A program made the position numbers and the translations under genes. Below are positions 11,738 through 20,846 of a DNA stretch of 41,051 nt, piece by piece. How positions within the stretch are numbered: position 1 is the stretch's first letter; each line of letters begins with the position of its first letter. The DNA comes from Chloromonas sp. AAM2 (Eukaryota; Chlorophyta; Chlorophyceae; Chlamydomonadales; Chlamydomonadaceae), in assembly GCA_004335635.1 (NCBI GenBank), contig QAXH01004201.1, positions 4,858-45,908 of the forward strand, written 5' to 3'. A model generated the notes under the pieces. The model was not told the origin of the DNA and searched no databases. It saw only the letters and a program-made list of their open reading frames with translations.

Positions 11738-13172
11738 ATGGACGCCCCAAGTGGCGCCGTAGGTGAGCATTGGTCATATTAACAACGTGCGGAAAGGAGG
11801 TTTGCCCGCGACACTCTGCAGAGGTGAAAGACGTGCACAAGTACAATTCACATGCTGTGCATGCTCACCTTTGCTGTGCAGGTCACAAGCGGTCCCGGCC
11901 TCATCCAGCGCCCACGCCGGTAAGGCTTCCGCCTGACCTTAGCTCGCTCGTGGCGTGCTCACAGCCCACAAGTTGGTCAGTTCGCCTGGTGCATGTCTCA
12001 TGGCTCCACCTGTATTTTCCCATGGCAGGGTGCAGGCCCGTCATCCAGTAGGCAGCCCATTGTAGTGGATCTCACCAACCTTCCAGACACACCTCCAGAC
12101 GACGAGGTGCAGATTCTTGGAGAGGTCCGGAGGCGCAAGCAGCGAGCCCTGCCACTTCCGGGTGCTACATCACCCCGGCTTACATCAGCTCAGGAGGCGT
12201 GGCAGGCAGCACAGGCAGCACAAACAGTCAAGAATGCCCAGCCAACTTGGCATCCAGCCATCCCACCTCCTGCTCCCCCGTCACCCCAGGAAAAGGGCTT
12301 CAAATGCTCTATTTGCATGGAAAGAGTGGAGGATACAAGCTCCACTAGCTGCGGGTGAGGCAACACTACTTCTATTTAAGGTCTTAAACCGGATGGTGCT
12401 TACTCACAGTGCTAGCATGCCATCCATTACGTGTGTCAGGTGGCATTCCATGCGGAAGCTGGTGTCATGCTGGGGCCTTCCTTCACCCGGGACTGGAAGT
12501 ATTGCCACAAGGCCACTCAAGTGTATGCTGGCCCGCACTGCACGATCAACAGTTGTATCGTAGCATGTGACAAGGTTTGGTACTGCAGCTCATCGAGCTT
12601 ATGTGGGTCTGTTCTATGCAGGCATGTATTCTGCACGTCATGCATCACTCAGTCGGTGAAGCTCTACAAGAAATGCCCAAGATGCAACAAGGCGCTCAAG
12701 GCAAACCAGGTTCACAAGTGAGTCGTGCAGTCGTGCTGTTCTGTGTTTACTCGTGTTCTGCAAGATGTGAGATTTGCAACAGAGGGTGGCTGGATTTTCA
12801 ATGTTGTAGCATGACTACTATCATGCCATACAAACCATGGCTGCATTGTCAAGCTGGCCGTGTGCCACTGAAACGACACTTTTTAGTGCGCATCCGGTGT
12901 ATGCAGTGCAACGGAGAGCCAATCACTGGTTGGCTGCAGGAACACATCACTAACTGCAGTGCAGCTGGCGTGCTGCATGAATGCAAGTCACGTGCATCTT
13001 TGCAGTGATCAGCATGTGGGCAAGAGTTGAACCGGTGTGGCATCTTGTGTCCGCATGTCATGCTTCATCCCATCCTTCTCTTCCATGTCTGCTGCCTTCC
13101 CCAGAAGCCACAAATGATTGGTCACAGTCCTGCATGTCGACCACTGTGTGTAGGATTTACTTGGACTCGTGA
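11738..13172 (+). CDS. RNF4-like RING finger protein, probable SUMO-targeted ubiquitin E3 ligase
   Basis: SUMO-targeted ubiquitin ligases bind SUMO-modified proteins through short hydrophobic motifs and ubiquitinate them through a RING, mostly in the nucleus. Five exons join with matching phases: 11738-11762, 11882-11919, 12029-12354, 12622-12717 and 13154-13172 (TGA), giving 167 residues. An N-terminal basic stretch HKRSRP could be a nuclear signal. A SUMO-interacting motif PIVVDLT followed by acidic residues lies near residues 31-45, with DEVQIL as a possible second one. The C-terminal RING has CSIC, then CGHVFCTSC, then CPRC, and ends in KIYLDS, matching RNF4 in spacing and in the HxIY tail. 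The start is the ATG at 11738, whose 25-nt exon ends in GTGAGC with the right phase. Function is inferred from this architecture. Confidence 0.88.
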
Positions 13173-14037
13173 GCGTGGCAGTCTACATAGCCTGTCGTTC
13201 ACTCGCCGTGGCCGTGCAAGGGACCTCAACGGACAGGGTTACTACTGGATCTTTGGGCCAACTCAGGCTGCCTGCGGGGCTTTCAATTGGTTCAAGTCGT
13301 CAAGGTGTATGACAACTGCTCTCCGAGCAAGCCACGGACTAGTGTATGGTTTAAAGTCCGGCCTTTAGTGCTGTTCTGCAACCGTGGCTACAGTGACCTT
13401 TTCGCCTTGGCCTATGCCCAGGTTGTGCGGCTCCTGTGCCTAGGATGTGAGGCACCTGGTTCAGACACCTGGCCCTGCTTAACAGCTGAGAAACGTGGCT
13501 CAAGCTACTTCACGTAAGTGTAGAACACCTGCTGGGACCTGTTGAGGCAGAGACAGCATAATTGCCTGAAGAGAACTGGAACCTTCAGACTGAAATGGAA
13601 CCTGTTCAAGAAACGTGCAGCAAGCATGGCTCATCAGCAGTCTGCGCTGAGCTTAGATAGCTGCTGAGTTGGACACCTTTTTTGGTATCACGTCACAATA
13701 CCATGTCAAAAAAAGTGTTATGGTCTTCAAGTGCATTTTTTAGGGTTTTGTAACCGAGCAGCACGTGTGGCATCATCTGCCAGTCTGCAGTCATACTTGT
13801 GTAGCGTGGGCGTGGGCGTGTGGCGTGGACGTTCGTCCGGACCCGTTGGTACAAAGCTGACAAGTGGTGAACTTGGGTGGAAAAAGAGGAGCAGGAGACA
13901 GCACTACTGTAAATATCAAGGAGCGTCACTCAAAGGCGACAGGTGCTCTGCAGCTAAACACCAACAACATTTGTCTTTCACTTCAGTCAGTCAGCCAAGC
14001 TGCGGCGCCTGGTGATGTCAAGTCTGGTTCGCAAAGG

Positions 14038-14095
14038 CCCTTCACTTGACGGTCGGACGGGTTGATCCCTCCCCTCACGTGATGAGTCAAGTATC
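14038..14095 (-). repeat. Repeat family B copy
   Basis: The minus strand reads a GAGGGGAGGGA core, then a CCCGTCC motif and CAAGTGAAGGG. This is the same order as the copy at 27760-27825. A 13-bp direct repeat CACGTGATGAGTC occurs at its edge (about 14081 and 14113). Confidence 0.6.
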
Positions 14096-14965
14096 TTCTG
14101 TGGTGTGCACTCCCACGTGATGAGTCCGTAATGTCCATAGGCAGTTCACTGTGTTGTGCCGCACATGCAGGCTTCACACGGGTCGGCACCCTGAAAGCTT
14201 CCTCTGTTACAAAGTGCAAGTGTTGTGATATAATCTGCGAAGATCACTTGTATGCAGGTCAACAGCCGCAGCACCACGTTGTTGGGCATGGAACAGGAAA
14301 TCGAGAAATGTGCCCGACTCCACAGTACAATCACATTTGACACCGAGGTGAGGAAGCAACAGTTCATGCATGGAAGCATCAAGTTTCCACGAAACAATCA
14401 CATACCACAACTACTTATAGTGTGTAATCAATTATATGAGGAGAACACAACTGAAATCAATTATAGTGTACACTGACAGTGCGTTGTACGAATATGCCAA
14501 TGGAGGATTAAGGGTCAAATGCAGCAACTGCCATTGCGTGCTGGTCCAAAAAACAGTTTTGCTGACACACACAGTCTGGCCACAGTCCCTGTGACAACCG
14601 CACACACTACATTATACTCAATCACACTAGGCAACTTTTGCTCGTGCTGAAATCAGGCAGCGCGACTTGACACATACCCAGTAACATATGCTGACGGGGT
14701 GGCAGCAAAGAAGGCAGGAAAGTAAGCCAGTCATATTGTAAGGCAGGCGTGGTGAGTCCAGTATTGTGATCATTAAGTCCTCCTGTTCAATTGGTGAGCG
14801 AGTTCGGATCTATGATGTGAGAACTGATCAACGAGTTTGATCCATAACCTCTCCGAGTCTTTGAACGAGGTCTGTTTAGTGTAGAAATGATTAATTGTCT
14901 TGTCCGCGAACAGGTTGCAACGTGACTCTTTTCGTTTTGAGTGGGTTCAGTTTCGAAGACCTCAC

Positions 14966-15306
14966 TTAACTCAGACCAAGCTCTATCATACCGCCTTCCA
15001 AGCCCATGGTGTTCTGCCCAAACATCTGCGCTGCTTGAAGGAACAGGCGCATAGCAGCAGCCTCATCGGCAATAGGCTCAGCCGCAGTGGCACACATGCT
15101 GACGTCGACCCTGACAGCCGCACTTGGTGGAGCGGCTGCAGTCGGTTTACGCATTCATTTATGCATTCATTCGGCGTAGCGGGTTTGAATTTGAATTTGA
15201 ACGCGCTGCCCTGTTTGCTGGGCTTCGGTTGTTCTTGCGTGATTGTCACGTGGGCTGTCCCGTCGCCGTTGGTCGGCTCTCCCTGGGCAGTTGCGCTTGC
15301 GATCAC
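14966..15306 (-). pseudogene. Protein-like stretch with a frame break, unidentified
   Basis: Two minus-strand frames look coding. The upstream one contains QEQPKPSKQGSAFKFKFKP; the downstream one contains ADEAAAMRLFLQAAQMF and ends in a stop at 14966. They overlap around 15154 in different frames, and no intron of workable size joins them. Either a small indel broke a gene or this is chance. No family was recognised. Confidence 0.2.
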
Positions 15307-15604
15307 ATAGTCCAGCAGGTGGTTGGATAACTCGCTGGCACCTGCGCAAGCAGCACCCCTTTGTGTCGTTGTCGAACGTCAATTGCAAAACTCTTCACGT
15401 GTTGGTTTTAGGGACTGCTGGTGTGTCGGTTGCAGCTGAATCCAGCACCCATACCTTTGCAACTGCAAGGTCTGCCAAAACTTTCAGTACAGCCAGTTAT
15501 GACCATACTCCTCTGCCTGGCTGGCCCTTCCTATCTCAGGTTGGTACCAACTGTAGCGAATAGCTCCTCGCTCCAATACCGAGTTACCCTAGCTTACCCT
15601 AGTC

Positions 15605-15720
15605 TAGTCGCCTTGCTTGGGAAGGTACTTAGCGGTTACCAGATCTGTGTGACTTGTGTGACCTCGGTCTATCATGAGCACAGATGCTATCTTCCTGGGT
15701 TCAATTCCCGGGCGAGGCCC
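15605..15720 (+). other. tRNA-like T-arm / B-box motif, possible tRNA pseudogene or SINE head
   Basis: At 15695-15711 the sequence forms a five-pair stem CTGGG/CCCGG around a seven-base loop TTCAATT, exactly a tRNA T-arm with the B-box GGTTCAATTCC. The following GCGAGGC can pair with GCCTTGC near 15610, and GGTA/TACC near 15630 could be a D-arm. Spacing between these parts is wrong for a functional tRNA, so a decayed tRNA or a tRNA-derived SINE is more likely. Confidence 0.25.
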
Positions 15721-15851
15721 TTCTATCCGTACGCATTTGTGCGGTGTTCAAGTCTCTTTTGGTCTCGGTCTGGTCGACAAGTATCCCAAGAAGCTCTAGA
15801 TCTCTACACCAACGGTCATCAAGATTTCAATTAACCTAAGCTACATCTAGA

Positions 15852-15890
15852 CCCAAAAACAGAAGTTTGCCAGACCTGGGACAATTCTTG
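15852..15890 (+). repeat. Repeat family A, terminal end
   Basis: CCAAAAACAGAAGTTTGCCA is followed by a diverged copy of the family A terminus (CTGGGACAATTCTTGG). It lies about 40 bp beyond the last supported exon of the unknown minus-strand gene. Confidence 0.6.
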
Positions 15891-15929
15891 GCAGTACCAC
15901 TGGAAACTCTGCTCTGAGCACCTGCTTAC

Positions 15930-18900
15930 CTTGGTGGTCTGTGTACATGGGCGAGATGAATGTGGCAAACCATGGACTGTTTTCTGGGTGGTTGAAGCCT
16001 CGTGGCAGCAAAGAGACCTGGCAAGGGTTTGGCTGGCATGCTTGTGCATTGCGCCAAAGCATCCTATGGCCAGGTAGCAAAGAGGCAACAGGACGGGGGT
16101 CAGGAAAGGGCCAGTGATTGAAACGAATGGAGCATGGATGTCATGCCAGGTGAACAGCATGAACTGTGACTGGCATGACTTGCGTCTGGCTGATACCAGC
16201 ACGGCAGGCCTCACAGCCGCTCGTATGATCACAGCTACAGAGAACAGCTACAGAGAACATTCCAACTGTCGCCCCACCTAGCCTGCCTTGCACCTTAACC
16301 TGATCCGGCTACCTGCTCAAGAATCGTGCGAGTCGCTGTCTGCATTCATTTTGGGGGGGAGAGGGGGGGCGTGGCTGGCATCCGGGTTACCAGCCAGATC
16401 TGGCTGTCTCATATGGAAGCATTGCAAATGCGACCTAACCCCGACTTGGTTACGCGACTTATCAGTAGACGCAAGCTGTGGTTGTGTCGGCATGCAGGCA
16501 ACAATCAGCAATGTGTGCAAGGGCGCCATTTCAACGCACCGACGCAGCATGGTGATCTCCCACGGCAACTGGACCGCAAAGCTGTGCAAGTCCGTCGTGG
16601 CGGTGACACCTGGAGGGTTCTCATGCATGGCGCGCTTGAAGTCTGAGTACATTCTGCGTTCGGATTGCTTGGGACAGACCGCCAAATGCCTGCAGACGGT
16701 GGTATCGCGTATGTTTTTTTGTCTCACTTGTTTGAAGGTGAGGCGGCCAAGGATGACGAGCCCGCTCAAGGACTCTGTACCCCGGATGATGTAACCGCGT
16801 GGTGCGTTTGATTGGGCACCCTGGAAGACCCAATCAATAGCAACGTTACTCCCGGAAGACCCACCCGAAATCAAAGAAGATGGCGTGCAAGATGGGACGT
16901 CCGTCAGGTGCCGTCACAATGGGTAGCAACGCGTGGATGTACAGATCCTCCCACACAGCTTTCATGAGAGTGCTCTCCCGACTGTCAAAATCAAGCACCT
17001 GAACGCCAAGAGGCAGCATCAGCAAGTTTGAATTCAAATCAACAACAGCATCAACTTGTAGGCTGTGGTGGTCGTACTGCCGATGTATACATTCATAGCA
17101 CCATCCGTGAATTCTCCTGACTGGCAAGGCAGTGGTTTCATTCAATCGCTATCCGCACAGGGAGTGTCTTGCGCACATTCCGCCGACAGGTAGAGCAGGG
17201 CTTACCACACATACTCACTCGCTGGTACACCTGCAGCAGTCGTTCACATAACGTGTCCAACTACTGAAGTTCAAGCCTCTCATGTTGCTAGCTGGATGGG
17301 TCTGGCACAACACCTACCTGCTGACTGTACACTGCAGCCATCTGTTCATCACAACCATCAAGGTCAAAGCATTCCAGTGGCCCCTTGTGGCCGCATATCT
17401 TGCGCGCCAGCATCACACGCCGGCTATCATTCCAGCAATCACATGTCACGTGCTGGTCGTTGAGTGCAATCACGTGCATGGCCAGATGCCACGGTCAACA
17501 AGTGCAACTCCCATTAACCAGGAGGAACTGTGTGATGTGTGATGTGCTGCATCGTGCTTGAGTTCCATGAATGGCTAAGATTACCCTGATTGCTGTGCAT
17601 GACCTGTTAGTACCAGCTGAATGCAGGCTTGCACAGGAATGGTAAATGCACGTAGTGCTGGCACTAACTAGCTACATGTGGCATACGACCAGACAAGCTC
17701 AGTGTGAACTGTGTCTGTTAACGGCCTGCATCAGTACAGGTCTTGGCAAACAGGTACCTGCCGTGCAAACCCCCAACCTTAGCAAGAGCAAAATAGCAGA
17801 GGAACATGCTGACGAGCTGACAAACTGACAAACCAACAGAGCTTGAGTAGCTGCTCTGGTAAGGGCTTGTTGGGATGATCCTCGTTGAGCCACCAGGCCC
17901 ACACTTTGGTGAGCGCATCCCTGTCCTCACAACGCCCTGGCTGCAGCCATGGCGTGCTGCATTTGCGTGCACGTGAAAAGCACGTGTCGAGTACCTGTGG
18001 CACGTGATGCTATCTATAAGTGTTTGGTAAATATGCCTTGGCTGCAAAAAAGTAAGAAGTTTGCCAGTTCTGGGACAATTCCTGGGAACATCGCCAGGAA
18101 CCAGTGTTGGTGCTGCATGTTGTAGTCGCAAAGTGTGATTGGGTTTACTGTGGTGTGTGCGGTTGTCACAGGGGCTGTGTGGCCAGCCTGTGTCAGACTG
18201 TGGCCAGACTGTGGCCAGACTGTGCCAGCAAAACATTTGTCAACCATCGCACACGGGGTGAACAGCTGGGTGAACATCGCGTGTTGTGGCAACATATACT
18301 ATGGCAGTGGCAACAAGCCACATGCAAGTTGTATGTGGCCTGCCTGCGGCATGCTGGCCCACGCACTCCGTGCAAGACAAGTGTCGTTCATGCCCCTACC
18401 ACGCTTGATGCCTGTCCAGGTGCCGTGGATTGCCACAGTGCTGGTGTTTGACCCAAGTGCATACCACAGAATGGGTGGCATCAAGGACAAGCAACACACC
18501 TCGCCTGCTGTCACAGCCCCTGTGCAACCGAGTCGATCTGCCAACATATGCACCGACACAACATTTCAATGCCACGTGACGCCGAGCCGACACCACTTTT
18601 GCACACATCAACCCCAATCTCAGTGCAGGGCCCAAGAATTGCAGAATTGGCAAACATCTTTTGGGTGAGCTGCAAGGGAGGTGCTGGGTTATACCCTGAG
18701 CACGTAAGCATCATGTTGAGTGAGCATGCAAACGAGTGTGCACACGCAACGTATCTGCCAGCCATCAGCCTTGTAATGTATGGCTTTAGGCGCTGCCATG
18801 TGCCCACGCTCCAAAGAGCATTGTGCCACACGTCCCAGAGGAAAGCCATGTGACCATGGGTCGAGCCTGTGACCATGGGTCGAGCTCAGGACATAGCAGC

Positions 18901-19160
18901 AGCAGGAGGGCGGTCCGTGCCAGCGACTGTGGGTCCCTGTTGTTCAGGCTTGCATGCACGCTGTGCAGCTCAGGCCTGTGTGACCCCAGGGAAACGACCA
19001 AATGCCTGGGGTCCTCGCATGCAAGCAGGAGCACTCTGGCCTGCGTAACTGAATTAAGGCGTCCCAATACGTCGTCAGCTGGTCCAGTGCCGAAAGGATA
19101 ACCTGGAGAGCGCTGGGAACGATTGCCGGCTGGGGGATAACAATGCCGGATGAATCCCAT
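15930..19160 (-). CDS. Multi-exon gene of unknown function (exon structure only partly resolved)
   Basis: I do not recognise this protein. Several minus-strand stretches look coding and end in good splice donors. From 5' to 3' they include: about 19030-18890 (QARVLLLACEDPRHL); about 17960-17830 (CEDRDALTKVWAWWLNED); about 17479-17318 (CDCWNDSRRVMLARKICGHK, donor GTAGGT); 17260-17219 (LDTLCERLLQVYQR, donor GTGAGT); about 17130-16870 (VDLNSNLLMLPLGVQVLDFD); about 16860-16480 (TESLSGLVILGRLTFKQ); about 16200-16060; and 16017-15930 (RGFNHPENSPWF, donor GTAAGC). Phases do not agree at every join: the 17130-16870 and 16860-16480 pieces are in different frames with no room for an intron. A MITE-like element (18044-18662) and a 19-bp tandem duplication (18850-18887) lie inside. 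It may be a degraded or transposon-derived gene. Confidence 0.4.
18044..18662. mobile_element. Repeat family A, about 0.6-kb MITE-like element with inverted ends
   Basis: The left end reads GAAGTTTGCCAGTTCTGGGA and the right end, read on the minus strand, gives GATGTTTGCCAATTCTG, so the ends form imperfect terminal inverted repeats of about 30 bp. The inside carries no transposase that I can see. A segment at 18246-18291 recurs at 25792-25840 in another copy of the family. A three-unit tandem repeat of about 12 bp (ACTGTGGCCAG core) lies near 18196-18230. Target-site duplications were not evident. Confidence 0.6.
18850..18887. repeat. 19-bp tandem duplication
   Basis: Two adjacent 19-bp units share GTGACCATGGGTCGAGC and differ only at the last two bases. 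Because 19 is not a multiple of three, the duplication shifts any reading frame that crosses it; it lies at the end of a minus-strand coding-like stretch. Confidence 0.8.
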
Positions 19161-19174
19161 TGGGATTCATTCCG
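19148..19174. repeat. Short perfect inverted repeat (hairpin)
   Basis: GAATCCCA and TGGGATTC face each other across one base, extended by GGAT/ATTCC at the outside, forming a stem of about 12 bp. No run of T follows, so it is not an obvious terminator; it may be an element end or a protein-binding palindrome. Confidence 0.5.
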
Positions 19175-20846
19175 TACTACACTGTTACCTCCGTATGTGG
19201 CAAAAGGTCGCAATGCGTTAGCTCACGGCTAGGCAGTCACTGAGTGCGAGTTAGATTGGATGCGTTTTTCAAATTTCAAATCTGTGGGCTGTTACACTCA
19301 ACCGGCGCTGGTCTGGCTGGTCTGGTTTGAGTTCATGTGCACGGTCTAACCTGGCCCAGATGTCAAAGAAGATGTCAAATTTGTCAAAGATGCCAGATTT
19401 GCCCAAGTCACTTGGACAGCCTGGGGCGCATCAACGCCATCGCCAGATATCTGCAGCCAATCTACAGCCCCTTGTGTAAAGCTTTCCTTGTGTAAATGTA
19501 AAATCTGGACAAAATTTATCATCTTATCATCTGAATATACCAGTGGACAAAAAACAGTTTGCCAGTTCTGGGACAGTTCTTGGGTGCGGCACTGAAACCA
19601 GTGTGGTGTCTTCTGTCCTGGATGATTTGGTACACATTGCCCACCGTGTAGAGGAGTTGTATGCGTGCCAGTCCTGGGCCAGTCCTTTTGACCACGGCTG
19701 GAACCAGTGTGGTGATGAACCAGGTGGTGATGCACACAGACTCTTTATACACAGACACGCACACGCAGCACGGCGAGTATTGCTCCCAGCAGTCAATACA
19801 GCAGGACACACGAACAGTCACCACATGAACCCGTCAAATTGTCCCAGAACTGGCAAACATCCTTTTTTTGCTCTCCTTGTGTTGTGTGCTGCCTAGTGTT
19901 TGGTTCTGTTGCCTGGCTACCGACACTTGTACAGCACGAGGCTGTGGATAATTGCTAAGGAGCAGCTAACTCTGCTGATGTACGGACTGGTTGCTGTTTT
20001 GACTTGCTGAAGTGGGCCCTTGCTAAGCTGACCCCTGATTGCTGAGCTGATCCGAGATGGCAGTGCAAATGATGGTAGCATAACTCGTCATCATACAAGT
20101 GTTCATGTTCAGAACTGAAACCAAAGAGGAAGGTCAACATCATAAAGCGGTAAGCTTGCATGGTCTAGAAGAGCTCAAAACGTTGTCACAGTTGCACTTT
20201 CAAAAGTAGAGGTAAAGTAGAAGTAAAGTAAGTTGCACCCTTGCGGAACATGTGGCGGGAACTTTCAATGATCGGACGCTCAGTCATGGCACCCATGTGA
20301 CATCATTTGCATCTTGCATCTCAGATGGCAATTAACACACACGTCAGACACGAACAGGCACGCCGGCAGGCCAGGAATCAAAAGAGGGCACAGATGTGCA
20401 AGAGCTTTGGATCGCTGATAGGTGCTTTGCAACAGCATGGAGAACCATCACGGACTGGGTGCAAGGGACGGATTTCACACCTGAATTTACAACGTGAAAT
20501 CGAAACAAGCGGGGCAGACAGGGGTCCCAAGACTTGTGTAGCCATGGCCATGCGCTTGAAAATGCCAGAGGTGTCACGCACTGGAATCATGTGTGGTGGC
20601 GGCTTCAGAAACCAACAGTTTATGCCTCTCATTCACTCAGCTGGTGCGCCCCAGGCCGTGAATACATTCATTGAATACAGTGTGGCCGGTGGACGGCTGG
20701 CAACCTGAGCACGCCCTGTACTGCATTGCTGCGAGTCAATCCATCAACCATTTCTGCACAACGGGGTGGGGAGGGGCACGAGTACCCTGTCCCGGTTCGC
20801 CCAGCCTCATCAGCCTCATCAGCTTGCCTGCAGCCGTCACAGCCTA
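19161..20846. other. Region between two unknown minus-strand genes
   Basis: This stretch holds a short hairpin, a 0.32-kb MITE-like element (19547-19869) and no exon that could be supported. A 133-codon open frame on the plus strand (20307-20708) has no recognisable domain. A short direct repeat GTAAAGTAGAAGTAAAGTA occurs near 20210-20230. Confidence 0.4.
19547..19869. mobile_element. Repeat family A, 0.32-kb MITE-like element
   Basis: This is the clearest copy. The left end reads AAAACAGTTTGCCAGTTCTG and the right end on the minus strand reads GGATGTTTGCCAGTTCTGGG, so TTTGCCAGTTCTGGGACA is a perfect 18-bp terminal inverted repeat next to a poly-A run at each end. The inside is non-coding. 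Size, inverted ends and multiple local copies are typical of a non-autonomous DNA transposon; target-site duplications could not be confirmed. Confidence 0.7.

Larger units (their letters stand above)
13173..15929. other. Region without a supported gene
   Basis: No set of exons with consistent phases and recognisable protein was found. It contains one copy of repeat family B, a tRNA-like T-arm near 15695, a terminal end of family A at 15852-15890 and a protein-like but frame-broken stretch on the minus strand (14966-15306). It probably includes the 3' untranslated region of the RING gene and the 3' end of the unknown minus-strand gene to the right. Confidence 0.4.

Noticed and set aside
20307..20708. 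133-codon plus-strand open frame
   Set aside because: Composition and motifs do not suggest a protein, and no splice partner is in phase.
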